Source: Nectonema munidae (taxonomy: Eukaryota > Nematomorpha > Nectonematoida > Nectonematidae). From it: a stretch of DNA of 64,000 nucleotides. The DNA is taken from NCBI GenBank assembly GCA_030549495.1, contig JAUIRK010000069.1:744001-808000 (forward strand), read 5' to 3'. Shown here piece by piece: positions 1 through 12,699 of the stretch. Position numbers and translations under genes: made by a program. Numbering within the stretch: the first letter of the stretch is position 1; every line of letters begins with the position of its first letter. Below the pieces are notes generated by a model. The model saw nothing but the letters and a program-made list of their open reading frames with translations, made no database searches and had not been told where the DNA came from.

Positions 1-1625
1 CTTTTGTAGTGTTGTTCATTACGCGATAAAAGATAGAGATTATGTTCATTACCTGAAAAATCTATCAATCGTTCTATTTTAATTAATAAAAGATGTAATG
101 TTGAGTTCAAAATGATAAAAACAAACAATAAAAACAGTGCATTTTAATGATATAAAAAAGCGTTTTTCAATTCATTAATCGTAATTGAATTGGATCATTT
201 GTGGAATAGTCATTAACATGTTTGAATTCACGTGGTACACTTAAAAAATATTTAATAAAAGTAGAATTTTCATAACATACCAGCCCGTTTTGCAAGTTTT
301 TGAAAAACAAAAATAGATCAGCACATTTCAATAGTTTTGGAAAATCTTTAGTACTTTTCATTGTTTCAATATTGATACCTATATTTTCGCACATAACTTT
401 TATTCTTACTGTTGCTAGCACAATTCAAAAATATGATAAATTTATATCAAAAAGTAATTACATCTTAAATTTGGTAAAATTAAAAAATAGAAGAGAAAAC
501 GTGAAAAAATGTCAGGGAGATAGAAGCACTAGTATTAGTACCAGAGAGTATTTCCATCAAAATAGCATATTAAAGCTGCTTGTATCAATCTCTGGGTAAT
601 CTGCCTCAAGAAGACTGAACTAAAACCATTTGTTAAAGTCCATTTACTAAAGACATTGGTGTAACAAGTTCAGCTTTCTAACAACACACACCCATTAAAT
701 ACGGTACGTAAAACCCTATATGATGAAATCTTATGTTATAACTATTCATCCAACATTCGGTATATTTAAGAATCGTTTTGGTATCGGAATCGGGTTTAAA
801 TAATAATTTATCTCCTATGCCGATTTCCGATACTTTAAAAAACTTCCGATACTCCGATTAATCGTCTTATCACCTAATACGTGTTAATCGTAAGTTTTTG
901 CACTGCCCCGAAGAATTCATCTCACTTTGGGGACCACTGTGAGAGAACTAATATAACTGTGAGAAATCTAAACTAATAGCTTTAGATATTAGGTAGTAAT
1001 TTCTGTGTCTCTTTATTTTCTAACGCTAGACAGAGTACACACTTCAAGGGTGAGTAGGAATGTGCTTTATCGTCTATTTTTCAAACATTGAATGTTAATC
1101 TTTTTAAAACCTTTTTCTGATTATTATTTTTAAATTGTAGAAAGAAGGACTGATTTTTGTATTTTTAAATCTCTATAAATAATAAAATTATTAATAAATG
1201 TTGCATGATATGTCTTTCTTCCTTGAGAAATGAAGTTTTAACGTTTTGTGAATTGTGTTTGAATCCTAAAAATATAACCTAGGGGCGCACATCAAGATTC
1301 AAGGGGGATTTTCAATTTTCTTAATTATATATCTTTTTTTATAGTATTTATTAGACTTATTTGTCTTCTAAGTAGATTTTCGATATTACTTTTCTTGTTT
1401 TAAGTATTTAAGTCTTAGAATGAATATTTAAAATCTTTTTTTTCATTAATGCCAACTTTGTTATAATAATGCACATTTGAGCTATATTTGATCAGAGGCA
1501 GTAATGTAGCCAGTCATATGAATAAGAGCGCATGCATTTTTGAGCGAGGCGGATATTTTTTATAGCACATAACTATTTAGGAATTCTATATTTAAAGCTT
1601 TAAATGTTTATCCCTATTAATTACT
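1..1625. other. AT-rich stretch, no supported gene
   Basis: Only short, low-complexity open frames are seen on either strand. A small degenerate repeat built on a 'cgatac-tccgat' theme lies at about 770-860. No splice-flanked exon or known protein motif was found. Confidence 0.5.
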
Positions 1626-1630
1626 GTAAC

Positions 1631-1806
1631 CAAGGCCGTCGATAAGGAGGGGCAAGAGAGCTAGGCCCCCTGGGATTTATTTTGCCCCTCTGAAACTCCT
1701 TTGAAATATATAAATGTATACACTTTCTTCCCGGCCCCATTAAAATCAGTTTTGCCCCTTCCCTTGATTATTTTTGCCCCCTCCCTACTTGAAGTGGGCG
1801 ACGGAG
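1631..1806. mobile_element. Short MITE-like element with imperfect inverted ends
   Basis: The left end reads aaggccgtcgataaggaggg and the right end carries a complementary block, gccccctccc followed by cgacgg. Several 'gcccct' blocks lie between them. It is about 175 bp and non-coding. The ends resemble non-autonomous hAT elements, but no clear target duplication is seen. Confidence 0.4.
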
Positions 1807-2603
1807 CTAATTTAAACAATGAAGTCTTTTATTCTAAAAATCAAATATATAGCATCTTTATCCTTAGGTATTCGTTTTATTTAATGTTTTAGTTTTTTTT
1901 TATCAAGATTTCTTAGAAGTGTTGGCAATGTTTTTACACTTTGCTTAAAATTTTTGTTAATAAAACTTAGTACAAATAATTTCATTTCATGTAATTTTTA
2001 GCGTATAACTTAGGGATTGGAATAGCTAAATTTAAAGTTTTGAATATTTCTTCCAAAAATTTTTAACCTTCAATTTCTATTTAAAATGCTCAAATTTAAA
2101 TTCAAGGCTAGATACATGTCAATTCATAAACCCATATCCTAAATAAATTTTCAAACAATTTACTTTACTAACTGAATATATGTGTAGGTAGAATATGAAT
2201 ATTATATAAGATGATTCTTTGTTTTTCTGTGTTACTTATTAAGCTTGGTAACGTTTCGTGCTAAAAATTTTGATTTTAAGCAACAATGCATTTCAGTACA
2301 GAGTAATCAATTCATTTCATATGAAACCAGGCTTGTTAACAATTAGTGAGATGAGAGCCTGAGAAAAATTTTTTAGTTCGTAATCAATATTTCATGGGAT
2401 AGTGGCTGTCGGATAAATGATGTCTGGCTGTATTATCAATGAGTCCTCTATTACAACCCTTTCCATATGGTCTTTTGAAGACAAATACATGTTTAAACTT
2501 CGAACACCAAATATAAAATCGGTTCAACCAAAAATTCAGCTTCCTAAAGATTTACAAATGAGATCATTTTTAGTTATGGTAAAACCTTCACTTGGTTAGA
2601 GTC

Positions 2604-4797
2604 CAGAGGTACTCAATTAGCTGCCCGCCGTCCGAAACCGGACTTTTTGAGTGTTGTAGTTGTACCCCAGGCGAACATTATTATTAAGAATTTCAATCAT
2701 TTTTTATTATTAAAATGAACATTGATTTGTTAATGCAATTATAATTTTATTATTCTTTTCTAAGATGGTTGTTTTACTTTCTTTATTTCATGTAATAAAA
2801 ATTGTTGGACCAATGCATACATTGTAACTTGTCTAACTGGACCTTTGCTTATAATAGTTGAGTAGCCCTGTTATAGACTATACAGGTAGACTGTGATCAT
2901 ACGTTTCAATAACTGGTAAGTGGCAATAAGGAGGGATAAAGACTCAATTACATCTGATGAGTAGTGATCTATCATATCATATATGAATGCTTTTGTTCCC
3001 TTGTTGAGCTTAAAGAGTCGTTCACAAACTTTCTAAAAATTTCCACCGTAACGGTCTAACTATAATTTTTTAATAGCTCGGGGTCTTTTTAAAAAAATAA
3101 ATCAACATATAAACTACTGTACTAAAAAATCGACACAATTGTTTATTCAAAAATTGTCTCAACAATCCAAATCTCAATGGGATGGATGCACCCTTGTCTA
3201 AATTTGGTTCTGTTTTGGCCAATGCAACTCTCATATCATTACTCACTTCCAACCGGTTTCGGGATTTGGTTTCAATGGCAAGTAGCATGGAAAAGGCTTT
3301 CTTACACTCATGTGTGGTAGCAAATCGAATCAGAGCAATCTTTGCAAGCATAGGACTCTCACATTTATCGAAAAATCGCTATGTCATATTTCAGAAAAAC
3401 ATGTTTTGCACCTCCTCAATCATTAACCGAATCAATAAACTGTTCATGAATTAAGTCTTCTAAGGCCAGATTACTAATCGAGATTATAAACGGGTTTTTG
3501 ATAAATTGATAGTATTTTTCAAATTTTTGTACATTAAGAAAATCAAGAGAAATTTCTTGGCATGCTAAACGGTGTTTTATGGCCTCCAGGACATTTTTAT
3601 TAATTGTTCCAAAATTGCGCAAAATTTTTCTTGTCAAAGAATGCATTATCCCAGTTTCATTTCAAAAGCTGTCATTTTTTATTACAATGGAATACTCTCT
3701 TTTCCTTGTAGCGCAAGGTTAAAAGGAATTCATTTATTCAAATATCTTCACTAAAAATGATAGAAATATATGAAAATGGACATCAGAAAATTCTACATGC
3801 CTGTCTAGTTTGCCTTCCAGAAATTGCTCGATTTCTTTCCATAGTATCGCTTGGAAAATTTTTCTTTGGAAAGCCACCTCACGTTTCAGTGCAGCAAGAG
3901 TTTTTCAAATAGCAAACAAGTTTTGAAGCATTGCTTTAATGAAATACACTGTTTTAATGACTTCATTGCAAATATTTTTCAACTCATCGGGTATGGTTTT
4001 ATGGCTCGGCACACTGTGTACCAATTACATCTGGAAATTTTTGATTATCTAGATTCCGACTTAATACCATGGCTGTAACACAAGGCCGAGATAAGTTTGC
4101 AACATCCATCGTTTCATCAATCTGCGCAAAAAAGTTGAAAATCGAATTCCGAATCAATAAAACCACTTCTGACATATCATTAGACATCTTTCCTATTTGC
4201 CTTCTTACGGTATCGTATGAGAGGAAGATATGCTTCAACTTAGCACATTCAATATATCTTTGCAGCAAAGTAATATTAACCATTCTCGTTTGATCTGGGA
4301 CTTTTTGACAACAGCTATTTTTTGAAACTTTTCAAACCATACTCAATATTTTGCAAAAACATTCCTTTGTTATTTATCAAACATGTGCAATCATTCACCG
4401 AACTCGAGTGCTTCACTACCAACACAAGCGTCACTTGATGGGATTTAGAAAAGTGGATGCTAACACTTCACAACACAAAAGACACTTATGTTACTCTTCC
4501 CCACCAGACGTAAAATGCAGTAAAACTAAATTTCAAATGTGACTCGTCATATTTCATTTTTAGCCATTAGGAAAAATGCATATTTTCAAATTTGACCTGT
4601 AAAGCAATAAAAGAAAAAAATAGCACTTAATTCAAAGACTAACTTATTTGTTCTTTTTAAATGTGACTTATGGGCAAAAATGGCAAATGATCCAATATGG
4701 GTGACATATTTTTGGCAAAAACGATTCACTCAGTGTCCCATTCTCGATCATCTTGGACTTCTTCGCAGCACCGCGGACTCCAGTTTGAAAACCACTA
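2604..4797 (-). mobile_element. Decayed hAT transposon with terminal repeats
   Basis: The left end starts CAGAGGTACTCAATTAGC followed by a GC-richer block (cgccgtccg). The right end reads ccgcggactccagtttg and closes with accacta, its reverse complement matching the common hAT terminus TAGTGGTTTTCAAACTGG. The interior carries a broken minus-strand transposase. The ends are about 70% alike and no exact 8-bp target duplication remains, so the copy is old. Confidence 0.65.
3140..4283 (-). pseudogene. hAT (ZBED5/FAM200-like) transposase remnant
   Basis: Read from high to low coordinates, the minus strand gives the order of a ZBED5/FAM200/SCAND3-type hAT transposase in several frames. At 4210-4090 the run YDTVRRQIGKMSNDMSEVV matches the 'SNDTVRRRI' region, and IDETMDVANLSRPCVTA matches the catalytic-core 'DESTDVA' block. 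QKFEKYYQFIKNPFI lies near 3500. The C-terminal dimerisation region ATTHECKKAFSMLLAIETKS at about 3320 corresponds to family 'TTYLCESGFSALVSIKTK'. Several frameshifts and stops separate these blocks, and the BED zinc finger is not seen. It cannot make a full-length protein. Confidence 0.75.
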
Positions 4798-5272
4798 AGC
4801 TAGAAGGTTGTTGCAATCAGAATTACAAACAAGGTAATTTGACCTGATGCAAGTATAATGTCGGGTAATAATGGTGGTGTCTTCATTGGATAAAAATACT
4901 TTTATAATAAATTTTGAAAATTATAAAAAAAAGTTGGCCCCCAAAAATTTTAAGGATGTCTAAACCTGAGTTCTATTTGCAATCTCTCGTCAATTTAGAA
5001 GAATCGAAACCCATGAAAATGGCTGATGCCTTTTTTCATGGTATTCAATTGAATTTTTTCCATCATTTGAATGACAATTGAAATTTGTGTGGTTATAAAT
5101 GATGAAAAGTTAAACATTCAAGATGTTTGCAAAAGTTTAGTTTTCGTTTTAAATGTAATATAACTTAATAAATCTATGCCAGTGTTTTAGTTTTGACTTA
5201 TAATACTAGTTAAGTTAAAACCTATTTTATTTCTTACTGATTAATCTTTTTGAATTTCTCTTTCATTTTTAG

Positions 5273-5338
5273 GTGACTCGGAAATCATCAGATCCCAAGC
5301 ACAGAGAGTCTAAAGTTATGAGCAATTTGTTACAATAA
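5273..5338 (+). CDS. Possible 3'-terminal exon of an unidentified gene
   Basis: A strong acceptor (tttcatttttag) is followed by 21 open codons, VTRKSSDPKHRESKVMSNLL then Gln and stop. An AATAAA signal overlaps the stop codon at 5334-5339. The composition is more protein-like than its surroundings. No upstream exon was identified and the product is not recognised, so this is a candidate only. Confidence 0.3.
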   Translation: MTRKSSDPKHRESKVMSNLLQ

Positions 5339-5359
5339 ATATTTTTATTGTTTCTTTTT

Positions 5360-6420
5360 TATTACATGAGCGATATGCCTACTCCCACCAACAACGAAGT
5401 TTACCTTTTTACTTACGCAGATGACATCATTACATCCACTAACCAAAGCATCACAAAAGTCACTCTCAACGCACAAACATACATCGATAATAAACTCAAA
5501 CTTAACCACACAAAGTCACAAGCTCTTCACACAATATAATTCTGAACACAACACAAAACTAAACATAAAAACCCCAAACTTACATACAACAGACACATAC
5601 TCAACACCAAAGAATCAGCAATAAAACGCTCAATATACTCAAAGCCCTGCCAGGAACTTCCTGGGGCAAACACAAAGAAATCATAAATACATATAAAGCT
5701 ATAACACGTCTAATCTTAGAGTACGGTTCCACAATGTGGGGACACTTCATCTCTCAGACCAACCTTTCCAAACTACAAACAACGCAAAACACAGCTCCAA
5801 TTGGCTACAGGTCACACATGTGACAAACCACAACACTTACACACAGAAACACTTATCTTACCTCTACAAGACCACATTAATATACACATTTCTAACTTCA
5901 GAGCCAAAGCCGCCAACATACTTCACCCCCTTTACAACCTCTACACTACCCCCCCCCCCCCCCCCAATCTCACAGACACATGAAAAACCCACTCTTTGAC
6001 AACAAAAGCAACAACGTTCTACAACACATACACCACTACACTCACCAACCAAACTATCCACAAAACTACCTCAATTTACTTTCAATCTTACAAATCCTTA
6101 ACTCTACACTACCTACCATACATAAATCTGCAGATTCTTTGTCAATCAAAAGCAGTCGTACTCTCGCCCAATTAAAATCAAACAAATCCTCATTTCTCTT
6201 CCAATATTTACACAAAATCAGCCCCAAAACACCCTTTGCCTCCCTGCCCTCTCTGCAAAATACACCTATTCAACTGCCCACGCATATCTATACATCTCAA
6301 ATCACTCGATCTTTGGCTTAACCCACACGTGGTTTCTAACCTCCTCTCAGAATGGAAAAACAAACTAGGATCACCGCCTCCTCAAACCACCACAATACAT
6401 CATTAAATCCCATATTCCTA
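5360..6420 (+). mobile_element. LINE 3' fragment (reverse transcriptase palm to C-terminus)
   Basis: The fragment opens inside a non-LTR reverse transcriptase, with LFTYADDIITSTNQSIT at about 5400 holding the catalytic YADD box. At 5640-5780 the thumb region reads SWGKHKEIINTYKAITR and LEYGSTMWG in another frame. Near 6150-6330, RTLAQLKSNKSSFLFQYLHK is followed by a Cys/His knuckle (CPLC ... H). Frames change several times and a 17-C run interrupts the region, so it is dead. The 5' half is absent, as in 5'-truncated LINE copies. The low-G, C- and A-rich coding strand stands out from the flanks. Confidence 0.75.
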
Positions 6421-7034
6421 TATACTAACATTAAACACAGATTTAGATATTTAAATGAATGGGTTTGAGTTGTATGGATTATCTTTTTCAACCCAATACG
6501 GGATAGACTGCTTTCACTTGTGGGTTGGATTTCAAATATTTACAGCTCTTGCCTGGCGGATAACCCTAGGATTCAAATGAGACACAATTTGAATAAGTTA
6601 TTTAAAACGTTTTAAATGAAATCATTTTTCTTTTCCGATTTTCCGACAACTTGACATTGCTTTTTACAATTTCGTCGAAACCAGGAGATAAATTCGTAGC
6701 AGGAGAAACTGTCAAAATATCATTTATCCGATCACTTGTTCTCTTAGACTTATTCATATTCATTACTTAAAAAATCTGCAAAGTTAGGTCAAAACATACA
6801 TCGAATTTTTATAGCCAATGAAGTCATTTTCAAATATTTAGAAATCGATAAGATGCATTAATTACGTTATAAAAAAGTGGTTTTTCGTCGAAGCATCCCA
6901 TGACATGATTTTCAGCTAAAAATCTCATGCCAATTCTGATGCATCGACTGCAAAGTCGATGTCACTCCCTCCATTTTAAAATTTGACAAATTTTAAATCA
7001 TATTGAATGTTGACAGTTTAACCCTATTAGTGCT

Positions 7035-7062
7035 GGGGGGGGGCGTAAAACGCCCCCCCCCC
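7035..7062. repeat. Perfect G-run/C-run hairpin at element end
   Basis: Nine Gs, CGT, a three-A loop, ACG and ten Cs make an almost perfect stem next to the left terminus. The right end has a related block at about 10944-10975 (G9 then cactttacg then C7). Confidence 0.8.
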
Positions 7063-7399
7063 TTGGCTAAAAAATTAATTGTAGAAAATTGGCTGAATCA
7101 TATCCCTTCAAATTTTGTGACTTTTCCTAAAATCGCTAGCTGCATCTTTTGAAACCATTTTCATGGTAGTTGAATGACCCCTTCATGTCCAAAACTGTCA
7201 ATCAAAATAAAATTTTTTTATTTTTCAGCAAAATTTTGACATTATCTGTACTTAACCTTATAACTTAGGATCTATATTATATAATACCCTGAAAATTTAT
7301 AATTATATACAGTTTAGAACGCATAACACTTTATATATTTAATTTTTTCAATAATCATGGCTACTTTTTAGAAAATGTCAATCAAAATTTTGATTGATC

Positions 7400-8965
7400 A
7401 AAAATATATCTAATAAAATATACTTTCAAATTTTACATAAAATATATGTTTTTATACTAAATCGGTCATGCTGTTTTCATTTCTGAACTCATTTTTTACA
7501 TTTAGGATATGAAAATACCTATATGTGTTAATCAAATTTGCGGTTTACTTCTGAAAATTGTCTCCAAAAACATTCCTTCACATTTTACATAAAATATATG
7601 TTTTATACCAAATCGATCATGTTGTTTTCATTTCTGGACTCATTTTTTACATTTAGGATTTGAAAATACCTATAAGTGTTAATCAAATTTGCGGTTTACT
7701 TCTGAAAATTGTCTCCAAAAACATTCCTTCACATTTTACATAAAAACATGTGTTATACTAAATCGGACATGCTGGTTTCATTTCTGGACTCATTTTTTAC
7801 GTTTAGGATCTGAAAATACCTATAAGTGTTAATTAAATTTGCGGTTTACTTCTAAAAATTGTCTCCAAATACATTCATTCAAATTTTACAATGAAATATA
7901 TGTTTTATACCAAATCAACCATGCTGTTTTCATTTCTGAACTCATTTTTCACATTTAGAGGTTTTAAAATATCGGTCAAAATTTGCGGTTTACTTCTAAA
8001 AGCTATCTCCAAAAATATTCTATAAATTTTACATGAAATATTTGTTTTTATACCAAATCGATCATGCTGTTTTCATTTTTGAACTCATTTTTTACATTTA
8101 GGATTTGGAAATACCTATAAGTATTAATCAAATTTGCGGTTTACTTCTGAAAATTGTCTCTAAAAATATTTTCTTGAAATATATGTTTTTATACCAAATC
8201 AATCATGCTGGTTTCATTTCTTAACTCATTTTTTACGTTTAGGATGTGAAAATACCTATAAGTATTAATCAAATTTGCGGTTTACTTCTAAAAATTGTTT
8301 CCAAAAACATTCATTCAAATTTTACAATTAAATATATGTTTTTATTCCAAATCAACCATGCTAGTTTCATTTATGGACTCAATTTTTGCAGTTTGAATTT
8401 GAAAATACATATAAGTATCAATTAAATTTGCGTTTAGTTCTAAAATTTCTTTTTATAGCAAATATATCATGATGATTCATTTCTGAACACAGTTTTCGCA
8501 TTTAGAGGTTTTACTGCTAGTGTCAATCAAATTTGCGGTTTATGTTTGAAAACTATATCCCAAAATATTCTCTCTAATTTTACATGAAATATATGTTTTT
8601 ATACCAATTCGACCATGATAATTTTTATCTCTGAAATCATTTTTTGCATTTAGAGGTTTTAAATGTCTGAAAGTGTCAATAAATTTTTGATTTACGTCTA
8701 ATGTCTGCAGAAATATTTTAGAAATTTAAATAAAATATGTGTTTTTATGCCAAATGGAAGATGCTGGTTTCATTTTTGGACTCAGGTTTGGCATTTATGG
8801 TTTTAAAATAACTGAAAGCTTGAATAAGATTTACGGTTTACTTCTAGATACTGTTTTCAAAAATATTTTCAAAAAAATAAAATATCTGTTTTATACCAAA
8901 TCGACTATGCTTATTTTATTTCTGTACTCGATTTTGAATAATACGATTAAAAAATATCTCGAAGT
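7400..8965. repeat. Tandem array A, about 150-bp units
   Basis: The landmarks aaatttgcggtttactt and ttcatttctgaactcatttt recur at about 140-150 bp spacing (for example near 7540, 7690, 7840, 7980, 8130 and 8270), giving nine to ten diverged units. Units nearest the middle of the element are the most degraded. Confidence 0.8.
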
Positions 8966-10069
8966 GGCAATTGAATTAGTAATGTATGCCTGAAAAACAG
9001 TTCTGTAAAAAAATTTCAAAAAATGGCTGCATATTTGGTATATAGTAAAAATATACTTTTTTTTTGTATATTTTGGCTTATAATACTTTCTACAATCATC
9101 TTAGGTATGAAATATTTATTAAAAAAAAATAAAACGTATTATAAAATCTTTTGAAAATTTGTATGAGAGAAGGAACCAAGTTGAAAACTAATTGAAAAGA
9201 GAACATGTGATCAAAACAAATAATTAAAAAAAATATGTATCTTGACTAAATGGAAGATCTATAATGTTCTAATTTAACTAGGAAGTGGTTTAATTATATA
9301 ATATTAGATGCTTCAAAAAAGATTTTGACTGAAAAAAAAGTTTCTCTTTTACAAATGAAAAATATTTAAATCTATCATCTAGGATTACAGTTAACTGAAT
9401 TTCTAGGATGAGTTAACTGAGTTTCTGAAAATTTAGAATAGGTCAGATTTATCAAAAATGGCACAGGGCAAAAATATGTGAGAATTTAGTCACTATCAAG
9501 ATATTTTTAATTTAAATTGAATTTGTCCATCTTTTTCCTTTTGTGTCAAAGATAATTTTTTAGATGAAGAACGCTGACAACTTTTTGTAATTGAACAATG
9601 AACATCACGAATGATTCATCAGAAAAAATCCTTTGAAATAAGATTGGTTGACAAATAAGGCCGGATAATAAAATACACGATACTGATAAAGTCTAAGATC
9701 ATCAAGAAGATTCTTTAATCAGAATGCTTTGAGAGAGGAAAAAAGTAATTTTATCCTTATAAAAAAATTTTCCAACACACATTGAAGAATATAAATTTCT
9801 AATGAAAAAAGAGCTACCAAAAAAGGATCATCATAGAATGAATACCAAAATTACATATTGTAAATTATAATATGACGTAGAGACTACGAGCCGATAACGA
9901 ATTTGTAGCCGAAAAGATGGAGGTCCTATCGAGTTACATAAGTTATTGTAGAATGAAATATCTTGAGTGAATTAAACACCTAAAGTTGGTTTATTAAATA
10001 AATTAAGAAAATAATTACCAGAGAAATACTGCAAGTAGAAGTTATTTTTATGTTTATATATTTGACATT

Positions 10070-10885
10070 GATTTACAGGTTTAATCGATTTTTTGACAGG
10101 TTTTATTGATTTCATAAAAAATGAACATCACCATTAAATTCTGCATACTTGAAATGTATAAAAAACTTTAAAAGAATCAAAATTTTAATTTTGACATGGG
10201 CTGTCATATTTAAATTATTTTGTCAGGTTTGACTAATTTTTTATAAAAAAAAATGAATATAACCAGTAAACACAACCTACTTGAAAATGGGTATATGTGT
10301 GTAAAAAACATTATATAATTATTTAGATAAAAAGTTTCTTTTTTGAGATGAGTTGTCATATGTAAATCACTTTTTTGACAGGTTTGAATGATTTTCATAA
10401 AAAATGAATATCACCACTGGATTCAGCATATTTGAAAATGGGTATACATGTGTAAAAAACTTTATATACTTATTTAGATAAAAAGTTCCTTTTTGAGATG
10501 AGCTGTCACATTTAGATCAATTTTTTGACAGGTTTGATTGATTTTCATAAAAAATGAATATCACCACTGAATTCAGCTTACTTGAAAATGGGTATACATG
10601 TGTAAAAAACTTTATATACTTATTTAGATAAAAAGTTCTTTTTTGAGATGAGCTGTCACATTTAGATCAATTTTTTGATAGGTTTGATTGATTTTCATAA
10701 AAAATGAATATCACCACTGAATTCAGCATACTTGAAAATGGGTATACATGTGTAAAAAACTTTATATACTTATTTAGATAAAAAGTTCCTTTTTGAAATG
10801 AGCTGTCAAATATAAATCAATTTTTTGACAGGTTTGATTGATTTTGATAAAAAATGGACATCACCACTGAATTCAGCATCGTTGA
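10070..10885. repeat. Tandem array B, about 150-bp units
   Basis: The landmarks gacaggtttgattgatttt and tatcaccactgaattcag recur near 10225, 10378, 10527, 10678 and 10829. The three inner units are nearly identical. The same array, reverse-complemented, forms the left part of the second copy at 62550-63400. Confidence 0.85.
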
Positions 10886-11011
10886 AATATATATGTAACA
10901 TTAAAAATATTTATAAAAACTTATTAATCTCTGAGAAAAATAGGGGGGGGGGCACTTTACGCCCCCCCAGCACTTGAGCGGACAAATTTTGCCCAGCACT
11001 AATAGGGTTAA

Positions 11012-12690
11012 AATGAACAGGATTATATTAAAATATGAATGACCAATTCATCCAATCATTTATTTTGAAATCATAATTCCTCCGCCCGCATTGGAGCAGG
11101 AGTAATTTTCAAACATGGCGCCCGTAATACCATAACTGTTGCCCTATGTCTTACTGCTGCCAGAAATGTGATAATTACTCTTAATTAGTTTATTATGGTT
11201 TTATTGCTTAATACAAAGTTTTTAAAGATTTTTTGTCCATATTTTTTCTAAAACTTAAAATGTCTGGATTTTCTTCGGTATTAAAGATCTTTAAATGATT
11301 TTAAATTATTTGATCAATCTCTGCATTTTGAATGATGAAAAAGAAAATACTAACTTTCAACTATATTATCAAAAAATAACAGATGAGCATGTTTTTAAAA
11401 AAATGTGTTTTACAAATATTTTTTCGTAGTTACTGAAAATGACTCAATATATATTTTTGGAATACAAGCTCATAACGCAAATATAGAGAAAATTTTTTCT
11501 TTGATGGAGAAAATGATTATAAAAATCAATCATTATTATCTATTGATTATTATCTATTAAAACGGTAAAAAGCATTCTGATAGTAAACTATTACTTCAAA
11601 AAAGCTTCTTGCTATCAATTTTATTGATATCTCCATCAAATAAAGAATATTCCATCTTCGCAAAAGTACGATTGAATCAAATATATTGCATATTGAATTT
11701 TCTTAATAAAATCATTTTTGCATATAATTTAAGTATTGAAAAATTAAGTTAGTCCATCAGATTTCGATTTCTTTCAAATTTTAATGACTACCAAAAAATT
11801 CTAATGCATTGTTTTTATGAGCTAAAAATATAAATTTGAAAAGTAAAGATAACTTACAAAGATCACACGAATCCAATTTACTTCCGTAAAGTGAAAACTT
11901 AAAAAGAGGAGTCAGAATTTTACTTCTGTGAGGTACGAAACTAAGCGAGCCTTTTTGGCAAAAATTATGGTCTGTTGCATTTATAAATCTAGTTCTTCAC
12001 AATATGAATTTTATATATTGGTTGTGTACCAAGCAATGTTACAGCAAACTTTTTAAAACTTGACAAAGCCAGACCTTGAAATATTTTTGCTTCCAAGTCA
12101 TAGGAATCAATGCCGTTATGATATCGCCTGAAATATAGCATGCCCTTTTATTGTAACTCCTTGTGGTATGCGTCATTGCTATGTAAAAACACATTTGAAC
12201 ATTTCGTTGTCAAGGCACCTTCCGTATATGTGAGGATGACGTCAAATTCTGAAGAGTTCTAATACAACTCTAACAGATAGTTATTTCTTTATTATGGATG
12301 TTGTATATGACACAGGATATATTGTGAGAAAATCAACTATATATGAATGCAATTATAAATATGTATGTGTGACATCACATAATGTACATGGTTGGAGGGG
12401 GGGGGGTACCACAAAAACATTTTTTGATATTTCTTGTAAAAGATTGGTCAGTATATCTTCACCTATGTCCTGTTAGATTCACAAATTTTAGTATTCCGTT
12501 AGTTCCAGAAAATTTTTTACAAAAAAAAAAACTTATTTTTGTAGAATATTGTCTCATTTTTCGGCTGGAGAATTTAATAGAGTTTGAAAAAAAGGGTTAA
12601 ATTCTCTTTGTGAGTTATTTCCAAAGTTGTGGTTCGTGTTGATCTAAAATTACCCTATCTCAATACCAGCATTCAGTCCAAAATACTCAA
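11012..12690. other. AT-rich stretch, nothing recognised
   Basis: No gene, repeat pair or splice-flanked exon could be supported here, apart from a G-run at about 12398-12406 and scattered homopolymers. Confidence 0.5.
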
Positions 12691-12699
12691 AGGATTAGA

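Larger units (their letters stand above)
7018..11011. mobile_element. 4-kb non-coding piggyBac-like element flanked by TTAA
   Basis: TTAA occurs at 7018-7021 and 11008-11011, immediately outside inverted ends CCCTATTAGTGCTGGG (from 7022) and its complement ending at 11007. TTAA targets with CCC-starting ends are the hallmark of piggyBac-type elements. No open frame of useful length lies inside, so it is non-autonomous. The interior holds two unrelated tandem arrays, each with a period near 150 bp, and a G-run/C-run block just inside each end. A second copy starts at 62439 in the opposite orientation. Confidence 0.7.

Noticed and set aside
167-599. Overlapping ORFs on both strands
   Set aside because: Biased, low-complexity translations without motifs or splice context.
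2417-2599. 60-codon plus-strand ORF with some protein-like composition
   Set aside because: An in-frame stop lies directly before the ATG, there is no acceptor, and no family is recognisable.
7400-8965. Regular repeats, considered as a CRISPR array
   Set aside because: Units are long, contiguous and diverged, without spacers, in eukaryotic DNA.
8739-8993. 84-codon ORF
   Set aside because: It lies in the tandem array of the piggyBac-like element and is not kept between units.
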